55,848 bases of DNA from Rhodoferax sp. (lineage in GTDB: Bacteria > Pseudomonadota > Gammaproteobacteria > Burkholderiales > Burkholderiaceae_C): the NCBI RefSeq assembly GCF_010365055.1, contig NZ_JAAFHA010000017.1:1-55848 (forward strand), read 5' to 3'. Made by a program: the position numbers and the translations under genes. Of the stretch, positions 18,184 to 27,159 are shown piece by piece (positions within the stretch are counted from its first letter, which is position 1; each line of letters starts with the position of its first letter). The notes beneath the pieces are model-generated. The model did no database searches and was not told the DNA's origin. It saw only the letters and a program-made list of their open reading frames with translations.

Positions 18184-18536
18184 GTACCACGCCAAAGCGC
18201 GCCGCCACCCGCGCCGCGACAGCAGAACCGGCCGCCGAGCTGACCCTGCTGGAGATCAGTCGCACCTGCGCTGTGCAGACCGATTTCATCGTCGAGTTGA
18301 TTGAGGAAGGCGCCTTGGCACCGATGGCTGGCAATGAGCCAGCGAACTGGCGCTTCACCAGCGCGCAGACCCGCCACGTCACGGTAGCGGCGCGCCTGCA
18401 GCGCGACCTGGGCGTGAACCCGGCCGGTGCCGCGCTGGCGCTGCAGTTGCTTGATGAAGTGGAAACATTGCGGGCGCAGCTCGTAGCCAGTGCACTGGTC
18501 GATGACTCCGCTCCATCCGGCACGCGATCAGATTGA
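18180..18536 (+). CDS. cbpM: Chaperone modulator CbpM
   Basis: A 118-residue MerR-like helical protein. In Escherichia coli CbpM binds the J domain of CbpA and inhibits it. The region LTLLEISRTCAVQTDFIVEL, then IEEGALAP, followed by RHVTVAARLQRDLGVNPAG and ALALQLLDEVETLRAQL, matches the family. The N-terminal 20 residues are a low-complexity Ala/Arg/Thr extension. ATG 18180 overlaps the cbpA stop, and its 3' end overlaps the convergent P-type ATPase gene by 9 bp. Confidence 0.9.
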   Translation: MSTTPKRAATRAATAEPAAELTLLEISRTCAVQTDFIVELIEEGALAPMAGNEPANWRFTSAQTRHVTVAARLQRDLGVNPAGAALALQLLDEVETLRAQLVASALVDDSAPSGTRSD

Positions 18537-21116
18537 CACAACTTTTGCTGTCTGGCGCTGACCGAGTTTGACCGCCTCAAACCACAGCATGCTGGTCAAC
18601 CCCAAGCCCAGCGCGGCAGTCAAGTAGGGCAGGGGCAGCGGTTCAAACACAAACAAGCGCGCCAGCCACGGCAGATACAGCGCCAGCGCCATCAGGGCGA
18701 GCGCCGCGCTCGTCACGATCCAGAGCGTACGGTTGGGCACCCACAAACTGGCCCACAGTGAGCCGACACGGCTGCGGTTGGAGAAAATCAGCGCCAAGTT
18801 GGTGCAGACCAGTGTCGCAAAAGCGAAGGCACGCGCCGCGCCTTCGGTCAACTGGCTGGCGCCCCAAACGGTAGCGCCCATCACGAACGCCAGCGCGCCA
18901 AGACCTTGCAAGAGCGCCAGCAGCAGCGTCATGCCGCCAAACAGGGGCGTGTTGACCTTGCGCGGGGGGCGCTGCATCACACCGGACTCGGTCGGCTCGT
19001 TCTCGAACACCATGGAGCAGGCCGGGTCGATCACCAGCTCCAGAAACGCAATGTGCACCGGGAACAGCATGGTGGGCCAGCCCAGCAGCACGGGCAGCAG
19101 CGCCATGCCGGCAATGGGTACATGCACCGCCAGGATGTAACTCATGGACTTGCGCAGGTTGTCAAAAATGCGCCGCCCCAGCCGCACCGCGCGCACGATG
19201 GAAGCGAAGTTGTCGTCCAGCAGCACCAGCGACGCGGCCTCGCGCGCCACGTCGGTGCCGCGTCCGCCCATGGCGACGCCCACATGCGCGGCCTTCAGCG
19301 CCGGTGCGTCGTTCACGCCATCGCCCGTCATGGCCACAATCTCGCCATTGGCTTTCAGCGCCTGAACAATGCGCAGTTTTTGCTCGGGGGCGATGCGGGC
19401 GCAAACACTGACCGTTGCCATACGTTGCTGCAGTTCGGCGTCGCTCATGCCCGTCATGGCGTCACCGGTGAGCACCGCTTGCGCGTCGCCCGTGTCCAGC
19501 TGCGCCGCTCTGGCAATGGCGCTGGCGGTGGCGGGGTAATCGCCGGTGATCATGACCACGCGGATGGCCGCCGTTCGACACTCGGCCACGGCCGCTGGAA
19601 CATCGCCGCGCAGCGGGTCCGCCAGCCCCAGCAGGCCGACAAATTCAAACTCAAAATCATGCTCGATCGCGGGCCACTGCTCGCCCGCAAAGCGCGCCTG
19701 GGCCACACCCAACACCCGCAAACCGCTGGCGGCCATCTCATTCACGGCCGCCGCGATGCGTGCCTGCGCAGGGCCGTCCAGGTGGCACAAATCCATGATC
19801 GCTTCCGGCGCCCCTTTGGCCGCCACCACATGCACCTCCCCCGCCACCGCTTTCCAGACGTGGGACATGGCACGCAATTCAGAGGTCAGGCCGTATTCCT
19901 GCATCAGGGTCCAGTCGTGGTGCAGATGCTCGGTGTCTTTGAGGAAATGCTGGCCGAGCCGGTGAAAGGCCTTTTCCATCGGGTCAAACGGCTCGGCGAC
20001 GCTGGCCAGAATCGAGAACTCCACCAGGGTGTGAAAGCTCTCGGGCAGATCCGCAGTGCCGGCGTAATCGACCATCAAACGTTCCCGCGGGCCGTCGTTC
20101 GCGCGGCTGGCATCCTCGGCGTACAGTTGCGCCACGGTCATGCGGTTCTCGGTCAGCGTCCCGGTCTTGTCCACACACAGGACCGAGGTTGCACCCAGGG
20201 TCTCAATCGCGGCGATGCGTCGGGTCAGCACGTTTTGTTTTGACAGGCGCCAAGCGCCCAAGGCCGGAATCACTGTGAGCACCACCGTGAACTCCTGCGG
20301 CAGCATGGCCATGGCCAGCGCGATGCCGGCCAGCAACGCGGCCATCCAGTCACCGCGCAGCAGGCCATAGGCCAGCACCAGCAGCAGACTGGCGCCAAAG
20401 GCAATCAGCGCCAGCACTTTCACCAGCCGGGCGGTCTGCTTTTTGAGCGGCGACGGTTCACTGGTGAGGGTCTCCAGCGCGGTGCCGATGCGTCCGATCT
20501 CGCTGCGCGGGCCGGTCGCGGTCACGCGCGCGCTGCCGTGCCCCTTCACCACCAGGGTGCCGGAGAACAGGTAGGGCAAACCGTCCCCGCCGGGGCGCGC
20601 TGCGGGTTGCGCAGTGGGTCGCAGTGTCGCGATCTTGCTGACCGGCACCGGCTCGCCGGTCAGCAGGGATTCGTCGACCTGCAGGTCGGTGCCGCTGATC
20701 AGCAGCGCATCGGCGGCAATGCGGTCGCCCTCGGACAGCAGCAGGATGTCGCCCTGCACCACGTCGCGCCCGGCAATGCGCAGCGGTCGCCCCTCGCGCA
20801 GCACCAGCGCGCGCGGGCTGGTGAGATCGCGCAAGGCGGCCATGGCCCGCTCGGTCTTGCCTTCCTGGTACAGCGTCAAGGCCAGCACCACCAGCACCAG
20901 TCCAAACAACACCAGTCCTTCGTGCAGGTCACCCAACACCAGGTAGAGCGTGCCCGCTGCCAGCAACAGCATGAACATCGGCTCTTGCAGGGTCTCCCGG
21001 ACGATGGCGTGCAGGGTGCGACGCTGGTCGCCGGGCAATGCGTTGGGGCCGTCGGCTTGCAAGCGCTGGGCGGCCTCGCCCGCACTCAAGCCCGCATCAG
21101 GCGGCGGTAGAACCAT
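18528..21116 (-). CDS. Cation-transporting P-type ATPase (P2-like, PQEF variant)
   Basis: An 862-residue inner-membrane ATPase. Phosphorylated Asp316 is in VLCVDKTGTLTEN; the actuator motif is LLTGEP (151-156) and the hinge is MTGDGVNDAPALKAAHVGVA. The TM4 ion-binding motif reads MLPQEFTVVLTV (271-282); the subfamily I would compare it with usually has PEEFP, so the first acidic residue is Gln274. The TM6 region is LLPVLLGWPTMLFPVHIAFL, then ELVIDP. Ion specificity is not assignable. Its start overlaps the 3' end of the upstream mgtA-like gene by 31 bp, so the two ATPases are translated from one message. Confidence 0.88.
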   Translation of the reverse strand: MVLPPPDAGLSAGEAAQRLQADGPNALPGDQRRTLHAIVRETLQEPMFMLLLAAGTLYLVLGDLHEGLVLFGLVLVVLALTLYQEGKTERAMAALRDLTSPRALVLREGRPLRIAGRDVVQGDILLLSEGDRIAADALLISGTDLQVDESLLTGEPVPVSKIATLRPTAQPAARPGGDGLPYLFSGTLVVKGHGSARVTATGPRSEIGRIGTALETLTSEPSPLKKQTARLVKVLALIAFGASLLLVLAYGLLRGDWMAALLAGIALAMAMLPQEFTVVLTVIPALGAWRLSKQNVLTRRIAAIETLGATSVLCVDKTGTLTENRMTVAQLYAEDASRANDGPRERLMVDYAGTADLPESFHTLVEFSILASVAEPFDPMEKAFHRLGQHFLKDTEHLHHDWTLMQEYGLTSELRAMSHVWKAVAGEVHVVAAKGAPEAIMDLCHLDGPAQARIAAAVNEMAASGLRVLGVAQARFAGEQWPAIEHDFEFEFVGLLGLADPLRGDVPAAVAECRTAAIRVVMITGDYPATASAIARAAQLDTGDAQAVLTGDAMTGMSDAELQQRMATVSVCARIAPEQKLRIVQALKANGEIVAMTGDGVNDAPALKAAHVGVAMGGRGTDVAREAASLVLLDDNFASIVRAVRLGRRIFDNLRKSMSYILAVHVPIAGMALLPVLLGWPTMLFPVHIAFLELVIDPACSMVFENEPTESGVMQRPPRKVNTPLFGGMTLLLALLQGLGALAFVMGATVWGASQLTEGAARAFAFATLVCTNLALIFSNRSRVGSLWASLWVPNRTLWIVTSAALALMALALYLPWLARLFVFEPLPLPYLTAALGLGLTSMLWFEAVKLGQRQTAKVVSI

Positions 21117-23572
21117 TGCTTGCCTCCTTCCACGGCCAGCAGGTAGGCGATCAGCAAGGGCATCAGCAGTCCGAAAAACCCCATCGGCAGCGGCGTGAAC
21201 CCCAAGTAAGGAGCCAGCGGGGTGAACGGCAGCGACATCGCCGTGACCACCACCGCCAGAGACGTCAGCACGAGCCAGCGGTTGGGGTGGCTGCGCAAGG
21301 GGTTGCGCCGGGTGCGAATCACAAAAATAACCAGTACCTGGGTGGCGATGGACTCAACGAACCAGCCGGTGCGAAACAAGGATTCATGCGCGTTGAAAAG
21401 GCTGAGCAGCAGGTAGAAGGTCAGAAAATCAAACAGCGAGCTGATGGGGCCGATGGTCAGCATGAAATTGCGGATGAAACCCATGTCCCACCGTCTCGGC
21501 TGCGCCAGGTCCTCCTCGTCCACGTTATCCATGGGCAGCGTGATTTCCGATACGTCATACATCAGGTTGTTGAGCAAAATCTGCAGTGGCAACATCGGCA
21601 GAAACGGCAGAAACAAGGTGGCCGCCGCCATGCTGAACATGTTGCCGAAGTTGGAGCTGGTGGCCATCATGATGTACTTCATCACATTGCCAAAGGTGCG
21701 TCGGCCTTCCAGAATGCCTTGGTGCAGCACCATCAGGTCGTGCTCCAGCAGAATCATGGCCGCCGCCTGCTTGGCCACGTCGACCGCGCCTTCCACCGAA
21801 ATACCGACATCGGCCGTGTGCAGGGAGGGTGCGTCGTTGATGCCGTCACCCAGATAGCCCACTACATGACCGCGCGCTTTCAGTGCCAGGATGATGCGAT
21901 TCTTTTGCGCCGGGTTGACGCGGCAAAACAGGTTGACGCCTTCCACCCGTGCCCGCAGGGCATCGTCTTGCATGGCCGACATCTCCGCGCCGGTCAGCAC
22001 GCCCTCAATGGGCACGCCCAGTTGGGTGCAGACATGGCGGGTGACGCGCTCGTTGTCACCCGTCACAATTTTGACGGCCACGCCGCTGGCGGTCAGTGCC
22101 TTGAGCGCCTCGCCCGCGCTGGCCTTAGGCGGGTCCAAAAAGGCCGCGAAACCGGCAAAGATGAGCGCACTCTCGTCTGACACCACCGCATGCGGGTGAT
22201 CGCTGGGCACCTCGCGCCAGGCGATGCCCAGCGCCCGAAAGCCCTCTTCACCCAGACTGTCAAACAGCGCGTTGATGCGCGCGCGCGCCGCCTCATCAAG
22301 CAGCACCGTGGCGTCCGCACTGTCCTGGTAGTGCGTGCACAGGCGAACCATGTCTTCGGGCGCGCCCTTGACGACCAACCGGCGCGCAGCGCCGCGCTCC
22401 ACCAGCACCGACACGCGCCGGCGCTCGAAATCAAACGGCACTTCGTCAATCTTGTGCCAGCTTGATACGTCGATCTCTTCGTGCGCCAGGATGGCATCGT
22501 CGAGCGGGCTTTTCAGGCCGCTCTCGAAAAAACTGTTCAGGTAGGCAAGTTCCAGCACATGGGGGTCATCCTCGCCCTGCGCATCGACATGGCGCTCCAG
22601 CCGGATTTGGGCCTCAGTCAATGTGCCGGTTTTGTCGGTGCACAGCACATCCATCGCGCCCATGTCCTGAATGGCGGACGGGCGTTTCACAATCACTTTC
22701 AGCGCGGCCATGCGCAGGGCGCCGCGGGTCAACGTCACCGATACCACCATCGGCAACAACTCGGGCGTCAGGCCCACCGCCAGTGCCACGGCAAACAAGA
22801 ATGATTCGAGCAAGGAGCGGTGCAATGCCACATTGACCAGCAAGGTGAACAGCACCAGCAGAAACGTCAAGCGCATGATGAGCATGCCGAAACGCCGGGT
22901 GCCGATCTCGAACGCGGTGGGAGGCGATTTTTCTGCCAGGCTGACTGCGACAAGCCCCAGCGCGCTGGCGCTGCCGGTGCGGCCAATCGTCACGCGCGCC
23001 GAACCACTGATCACGGAACTGCCCATGAACACGGCGTCCGGCGCATCCAGGGCCCAGGCCTCGGCTGGGGCCGGTTCGGCGCCGGCATCGCCGGGTTTGA
23101 CAACGCGCTTTTCGACCGGAAAAGGTTCGCCGGTCAGCTGCGCCTGGTTGACAAAGAAGTCATCCGCCTCCAGCAACCGCGCATCGGCTGGCACCAGATT
23201 GCCGGCCGACAGCAGCACCACGTCGCCGGGCACCAGCTCGGTCACCGGCAACTCGCACGGGTGATCGTCGCGCAGCACGGTGGCGGTGACGGCCACCTTG
23301 AGGGCCAGTTGTTCAGCCGCGCGGCCGGCCCGGTAAGCCTGCACAAAGTCCAGCGTCACGCTCATCATCACAATCACACCGATGATGACGGCGCCCGTGA
23401 GGTCACCCGTCAAGGCCGACAGGCCGCTGGCCGCCAGCAGCACCAGCACCAGTGGATTTTTGAAGTGCGCCAGAAACTGGAGCAACACGGCCTGTTGGGT
23501 GGCGGCTTGAAGCCGGTTAGGGCCGTATTGCCTGAGCCGCTGGGCCGCATCGAGCTGGGTTAATCCACTCAT
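21086..23572 (-). CDS. mgtA: Mg2+-importing P-type ATPase, MgtA/MgtB-like
   Basis: An 828-residue P3B-type ATPase for magnesium uptake. Phosphorylated Asp313 lies in DVLCTDKTGTLTEAQI; the TM4 motif GLTPELLPMVVSVTLTRGAL and the TM6 region FGNMFSMAAATLFLPFLPML followed by ILLNNLMYDVSEITLPMDNV are diagnostic of MgtA/MgtB. It is shorter than the enteric proteins, mainly at the N-terminus (starting MSGLTQLDAAQRLRQYGPNR). It is the first gene of a two-ATPase leftward unit. The 5' region shows no feature I can identify as a Mg2+ sensor element. Confidence 0.88.
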   Translation of the reverse strand: MSGLTQLDAAQRLRQYGPNRLQAATQQAVLLQFLAHFKNPLVLVLLAASGLSALTGDLTGAVIIGVIVMMSVTLDFVQAYRAGRAAEQLALKVAVTATVLRDDHPCELPVTELVPGDVVLLSAGNLVPADARLLEADDFFVNQAQLTGEPFPVEKRVVKPGDAGAEPAPAEAWALDAPDAVFMGSSVISGSARVTIGRTGSASALGLVAVSLAEKSPPTAFEIGTRRFGMLIMRLTFLLVLFTLLVNVALHRSLLESFLFAVALAVGLTPELLPMVVSVTLTRGALRMAALKVIVKRPSAIQDMGAMDVLCTDKTGTLTEAQIRLERHVDAQGEDDPHVLELAYLNSFFESGLKSPLDDAILAHEEIDVSSWHKIDEVPFDFERRRVSVLVERGAARRLVVKGAPEDMVRLCTHYQDSADATVLLDEAARARINALFDSLGEEGFRALGIAWREVPSDHPHAVVSDESALIFAGFAAFLDPPKASAGEALKALTASGVAVKIVTGDNERVTRHVCTQLGVPIEGVLTGAEMSAMQDDALRARVEGVNLFCRVNPAQKNRIILALKARGHVVGYLGDGINDAPSLHTADVGISVEGAVDVAKQAAAMILLEHDLMVLHQGILEGRRTFGNVMKYIMMATSSNFGNMFSMAAATLFLPFLPMLPLQILLNNLMYDVSEITLPMDNVDEEDLAQPRRWDMGFIRNFMLTIGPISSLFDFLTFYLLLSLFNAHESLFRTGWFVESIATQVLVIFVIRTRRNPLRSHPNRWLVLTSLAVVVTAMSLPFTPLAPYLGFTPLPMGFFGLLMPLLIAYLLAVEGGKQWFYRRLMRA

Positions 23573-23893
23573 GGCTCGCTCCCAATGCGCAGATGAAGCC
23601 GCGCTGGGTTCAGCAACGAATCGATGGCGGCAACAAGGGGGAGGACAACGGTCATGATGAGAGCGGCTTAGCTTCGATTATCTTGGCGTGGCAAATTGCG
23701 CCGGTATTGACGGTGCGCAAGATCGCGGCATTTTGCGGTGCAGCCGTGATGAGGCTGAGTCATTGAGATTTCGCAAGCAAGAGCCGGTCGTCTCTGTCAA
23801 TCCTATTTGAGAGGTCTCATGGATTGACTCGGCTTGAGCGCATCGGCTGCCCGAGCTTTTGCACAGTCTGTGCCTCACTACAGGAGAATAAAT

Positions 23894-24047
23894 ATGACTG
23901 GCTGGTATGAACTGAGCAAGAGCAGTGACGGGCAATCATCAGGTCATTGGCACCAGCCAGATGTACGCCACCGAGGCAGCGCGTGAATCTGACATCGCTC
24001 GCGTCAAGGCGGACGGCGCGTCCAAGACGGTCAAAGAAAAAATCTGA
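23894..24047 (+). pseudogene. Relic of a DUF1508 (YegP-like) gene
   Basis: An ATG with a good AGGAG upstream begins MTGWYELSKSSDGQ, the usual start of DUF1508 proteins. That frame ends soon after. In another frame the sequence continues as VIGTSQMYATEAARESDIAR followed by VKADGASKTVKEKI and a stop, which is the usual end of the same family. The segment normally lying between is missing and the total of 154 nt is not a multiple of three. The simplest reading is an internal deletion, perhaps between the two repeats of a tandem-domain gene, leaving a frameshifted remnant. Confidence 0.7.
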
Positions 24048-24102
24048 CATTTCCGCCCATCTCGCGGGCGTCCTCCATACACACTTCGTTGAGAGATTAA
24101 TG

Positions 24103-24155
24103 GGTCATATCGGGCTCTAGCCCTTGTCCCGTATGCCTTGGTAGATATTATTATG
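24103..24155 (-). repeat. Dispersed repeat copy C
   Basis: On the minus strand TATCTAC (24147-24141), 16 bases, then AGGGCTAG (24124-24117) and AGCCCGATAT. The 16-base spacer and second block are identical in layout to copy A. It lies just downstream of the hpaI stop codon. Confidence 0.7.
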
Positions 24156-24165
24156 GTAGCAGTGT

Positions 24166-24987
24166 TTAATAACCACGGACCGCAGCGGCAGCAGCCGCCG
24201 GCAGCTTGAACTTCTCCAGCAGCGCTGTCGCCGCCGCCGACAGCAGCATGGTGTCGACGCCCACCGCCACGAACAAGGCCCCGGCCGCCAGCCACTTGCG
24301 TGCCTGATCCTCGCTGGTCGCCAGTGTGCCGGGCGCCTTGCCGGCCTTGAGAATGCGGGCGATGCCGTCTTCAATCGCGGCCTGGACCTCGGGATGACCG
24401 GGGTTGCCTGGAAAACCCATCGAGGCCGACAAATCGGCCGGGCCGATAAAGACGCCGTCGACGCCCGGCGTGGCGGCGATGGCGTCCAGGTTCTCCATGG
24501 CCTCCACCGTCTCGGCCTGCACCAGCAGGCACACCTGGTCATTGGCTTCATGAATGTAGTTGGGGTAGCCCTGCCAGCGCGACGACCGTGCGATCGGACT
24601 GCCCATGCCGCGAATGCCCTGCGGCGGGTAACGCATGGCTTGCGCCAATTGGGCCGCCTGGGCCGCCGTGTCCACCATCGGCACCAGAAGGGTCTGCGCC
24701 CCCAGTTCCAGGTATTGCTTGATCAGCGCCGTGTCGCCCACCGGCACGCGAACCACGGGGTGCGAACCGGGGCCAGCCAGCGCACTGGTGGCGCTGGCAA
24801 TGGCTTGCAGTTGCCCGAGGACCGAGCGCAGATCGTTGGGCGCGTGCTCGCCGTCGATCACCAGCCAGTCATAGCCGGTGCCGGCCAGGAGTTCGGCGCA
24901 ATAGGGGTCAGCCAGGCCGAGCCACAGGCCGATCTGGGTCTGCTGGTGCTGCAGGGCTTGTTTGAAGGTGTTGACAGGTGTTTTCAT
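24166..24987 (-). CDS. hpaI: 4-hydroxy-2-oxoheptanedioate aldolase (HpaI family)
   Basis: A 273-residue class II pyruvate aldolase. The start is the ATG complementary to 24985-24987 ([12 protein letters not shown]); the longer open frame runs through repeat-like sequence. The segments [33 protein letters not shown] with His48, [40 protein letters not shown] and [20 protein letters not shown] match HpaI closely. In homoprotocatechuate breakdown it splits 4-hydroxy-2-oxoheptanedioate into pyruvate and succinate semialdehyde. The rest of that pathway is not adjacent, so a different 2-keto-3-deoxy-acid substrate is possible. Confidence 0.9.
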   Translation of the reverse strand: MKTPVNTFKQALQHQQTQIGLWLGLADPYCAELLAGTGYDWLVIDGEHAPNDLRSVLGQLQAIASATSALAGPGSHPVVRVPVGDTALIKQYLELGAQTLLVPMVDTAAQAAQLAQAMRYPPQGIRGMGSPIARSSRWQGYPNYIHEANDQVCLLVQAETVEAMENLDAIAATPGVDGVFIGPADLSASMGFPGNPGHPEVQAAIEDGIARILKAGKAPGTLATSEDQARKWLAAGALFVAVGVDTMLLSAAATALLEKFKLPAAAAAAVRGY

Positions 24988-25040
24988 AGGGGTTGTTTTT
25001 TCATCTGGTGTGCGTGCCATGGCGGCGCTGGCCGCTCTAA

Positions 25041-25077
25041 TTTTGATAGCTTTCGGCAAGCTGGTCAATACGGCTGC
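25041..25077 (+). repeat. Dispersed repeat copy H, degenerate
   Basis: TAGCTTT (25047-25053), 16 bases, then ACGGCTGC (25070-25077). Each block has changes from the consensus, but the spacer length is preserved and the second block resembles AGGGCTGC of the copy at 34390. Confidence 0.45.
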
Positions 25078-25224
25078 TGACGCCTACGTGCAACGCTGCC
25101 ACATTTCGCCCTAAGGCGCCCTTGAGACTCGGCCGCGCGCAAGCTGGAAGCGCCCGAAACCGAGCAGACTGTCCACATCACGGACTTGTGGGTGGCCGCT
25201 GACGGAATGGGCGTCCCCGTGGGT

Positions 25225-25272
25225 TTGATCAAAATCAAACGCGCGTGGAAGGGCATTCCTAGAATGAGCCGG
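25225..25272 (+). promoter_or_regulatory. FNR/ANR box with class II promoter architecture
   Basis: TTGATCAAAATCAA at 25225-25238 is a perfect match to the FNR consensus TTGAT-N4-ATCAA. A -10-like TAGAAT lies at 25260-25265, so transcription would start near 25272 with the box centred about 41 bp upstream, which is the placement for FNR-activated promoters. It drives the three redox genes beginning at 25331. Box and -10 are seen; activation under low oxygen is inferred. Confidence 0.85.
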
Positions 25273-25330
25273 ACAGTATCAAACTGCGGCTGCGACCGGT
25301 CGCGATGTTCAATTCATCACTAAGTTATCC

Positions 25331-26575
25331 GTGACCGCGCCACTGCTTCTTGCCTGCATCTGTGCGGCACTGCTGTTTCAGCTTGCGGTCGGGATCGGCG
25401 TCATGGTGTGGCGACGACGCGGTGTGGCGGCCAAGACGCCGGCCGCCGAGGGCGTCCAAACCCTGCCCGTTTCATCGGGCGCCTGGCCCGGCTGGCGCGA
25501 GTTCCGCGTGCTGCGCCGCGAATTCGAGGACGACACCCACACGCAGTGCTCCTTCTATCTTGAGCCGGCCGACGGCGCTGCGCTGCCACCGTTCAGGGCG
25601 GGCCAGTTCCTCACCTTCATGCTGCAGGTCGTCGACGCAGGCGCGCCAGGCGGGCAACGCATGATCACGCGCTGCTACTCGCTGTCCGATCGGCCGGAGC
25701 CGACGTGCTACCGCATCACCATCAAACGCATCCCGGCCCCAGCCGACCGACCGGAGGTTCCGCCCGGCGCGGCCTCGAGTCACTTTCATGACCGGATCCG
25801 CGAGGGTGATGTGCTCCAGGTCAAGGCGCCGTCGGGTCACTTCTTCATCGATCCCGACCCGCAGGTGCCGGCCGTGTTCATCGCAGGTGGCATCGGCATC
25901 ACGCCGATGATGAGCATGCTGCGCTGGTGTCTGGCCGAGCAGCCCGAGCGCACGCTTCACCTCTACTACGGGGTGCGCCAAGGCGGCGAACATGCGTTCA
26001 AGCTGCAGCTCGAACAGTTGGCCAACTCGCATCCCAACTTTCGCCTGAGCGTGGTCTACAGCCGCCCGGGCCCGAACGACGTGCTGGAGCGCGACTACCA
26101 GCATGCCGGGCACGTGGACATCGATCTGCTGCGGCGGACCTTGCCGCACGGCCGGCATCAGTTCTATGTCTGCGGCCCGGCGGCCATGATGGAGAGCCTG
26201 GTGCCGGCGCTGGCCCGCTGGGGCGTGCCATTGCAGGACATCCACTTTGAAGCGTTTGGCCCGGCATCGGTGCGTTTGCCGGGTGCCACACCCCAGGCGC
26301 AGCCTGCGGGTCTGGCCGCCCCGCTCGCCATACATTTTCGCCGCTCTGGCCGCACGCTGATGTGGGACGGGCAGGACGAAACCTTGCTCGATTTCGCCGA
26401 ACGACACGGCGTGGCGGTCGATTCGGGTTGCCGTTCTGGCAGTTGCGGGAGCTGCGAGACTAAGTTGCTCAGTGGCCGCGTGCGCTACGCCAACCCGCCA
26501 GAGCATGACATCGCACCAGGGCATTGCCTGCTGTGCGTGGGCATGCCGGAATCAGCCTTGGAAATTGAGGCCTGA
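25331..26575 (+). CDS. Membrane-anchored FAD/NAD(P)/[2Fe-2S] reductase
   Basis: A 414-residue electron-transfer protein starting with GTG. One N-terminal membrane helix (about 4-27) is followed by RRR, which places the rest in the cytoplasm. The ferredoxin-reductase FAD domain (about 55-175) has RCYS at 114-117; the NAD(P) domain has GGIGITPM (186-193) and YVCGPAAMM; a C-terminal plant-type ferredoxin domain has Cys367, Cys372, Cys375 and Cys402. The order resembles Hcr and other oxygenase-type reductases, but the anchor helix is unusual. It heads a three-gene unit behind a perfect FNR box, with no oxygenase or hybrid-cluster protein nearby. Confidence 0.85.
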   Translation: MTAPLLLACICAALLFQLAVGIGVMVWRRRGVAAKTPAAEGVQTLPVSSGAWPGWREFRVLRREFEDDTHTQCSFYLEPADGAALPPFRAGQFLTFMLQVVDAGAPGGQRMITRCYSLSDRPEPTCYRITIKRIPAPADRPEVPPGAASSHFHDRIREGDVLQVKAPSGHFFIDPDPQVPAVFIAGGIGITPMMSMLRWCLAEQPERTLHLYYGVRQGGEHAFKLQLEQLANSHPNFRLSVVYSRPGPNDVLERDYQHAGHVDIDLLRRTLPHGRHQFYVCGPAAMMESLVPALARWGVPLQDIHFEAFGPASVRLPGATPQAQPAGLAAPLAIHFRRSGRTLMWDGQDETLLDFAERHGVAVDSGCRSGSCGSCETKLLSGRVRYANPPEHDIAPGHCLLCVGMPESALEIEA

Positions 26576-26580
26576 CGAGA

Positions 26581-27159
26581 ATGAAAGCCAGACTGATTCG
26601 CCGCGAAGTCCTGCCCTTCCTGCTGTCTTTGGGCATGCTGGCGCTGGCCACCGTGTTGATCGACGCCTTGTTGCACTTGGCCAACATCGCCTGGATCGGT
26701 CGTTATCTGGGGATTCCAGGGACGCTGCTGATTCTGGGTTCATTCGGCTATTCGCTGCGCAAACGCCAGCTGATCAAATCGGGGCATCCGGTGCAGCTGC
26801 TGCGCTGGCATGAGCGCATGGCCTGGCTCGGCTCCTTGCTGGTGCTGGTGCACGCCGGCATTCATTTCAATTCGATTCTGGCCTGGCTGGCGGTCGTGGC
26901 CATGCTGATCAACGTCGCCAGCGGGCTGACCGGCAAATTTTTGCTCGACCGTTCGCGCCGGCGACTGGAAGAAGCACGGCAGAGGATGCGCCAGCACGGC
27001 ATGGCCGCCGATGAACTCGACGAGCACCTGTACTGGGACAGCCTGACGTTTGACGCGGTCAAGCAGTGGCGCTCGGTTCACTTTCCGATCACGCTGGCGT
27101 TTGCCGTGCTCGCCCTGGCACACATCACGGCCGTCTTTTTATTCTGGGGCTGGAAATGA
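26581..27159 (+). CDS. Putative diheme cytochrome b membrane subunit
   Basis: A 192-residue membrane protein that I do not recognise as a named family. About five helices are visible (about 11-33, 43-58, 77-96, 98-118, 166-189) with the N-terminus inside by the positive-inside rule. Helix 3 has His77 and His91, helix 5 has His167 and His181; both pairs are 14 residues apart, the classical pattern for two stacked b hemes. His77/His167 would lie toward the cytoplasm and His91/His181 toward the periplasm. A basic amphipathic stretch (122-160) is cytoplasmic. It sits 5 bp after the reductase gene and overlaps the cytochrome c gene by ATGA. Confidence 0.75.
   Translation: MKARLIRREVLPFLLSLGMLALATVLIDALLHLANIAWIGRYLGIPGTLLILGSFGYSLRKRQLIKSGHPVQLLRWHERMAWLGSLLVLVHAGIHFNSILAWLAVVAMLINVASGLTGKFLLDRSRRRLEEARQRMRQHGMAADELDEHLYWDSLTFDAVKQWRSVHFPITLAFAVLALAHITAVFLFWGWK

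Larger units (their letters stand above)
23573..24165. other. Intergenic region with gene relic and repeat
   Basis: A 593-bp gap between the ATPase pair and hpaI. It contains the broken DUF1508 gene at 23894-24047 and repeat copy C at 24103-24155, listed separately. The remainder (23573-23880) presumably holds the mgtA promoter on the minus strand; I see no other gene in it. Confidence 0.6.
24988..25330. other. Intergenic region with FNR promoter and degenerate repeat
   Basis: A 343-bp gap between the divergent hpaI and redox genes. It contains a degenerate repeat copy at 25041-25077 and an FNR-type promoter at 25225-25272, both listed separately. No convincing gene is seen. Confidence 0.65.

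Noticed and set aside
18528..18536. Nine-base overlap of convergent cbpM and the P-type ATPase as a sign of misannotation
   Set aside because: Both C-termini look natural, and short tail-to-tail overlaps are common in compact genomes.
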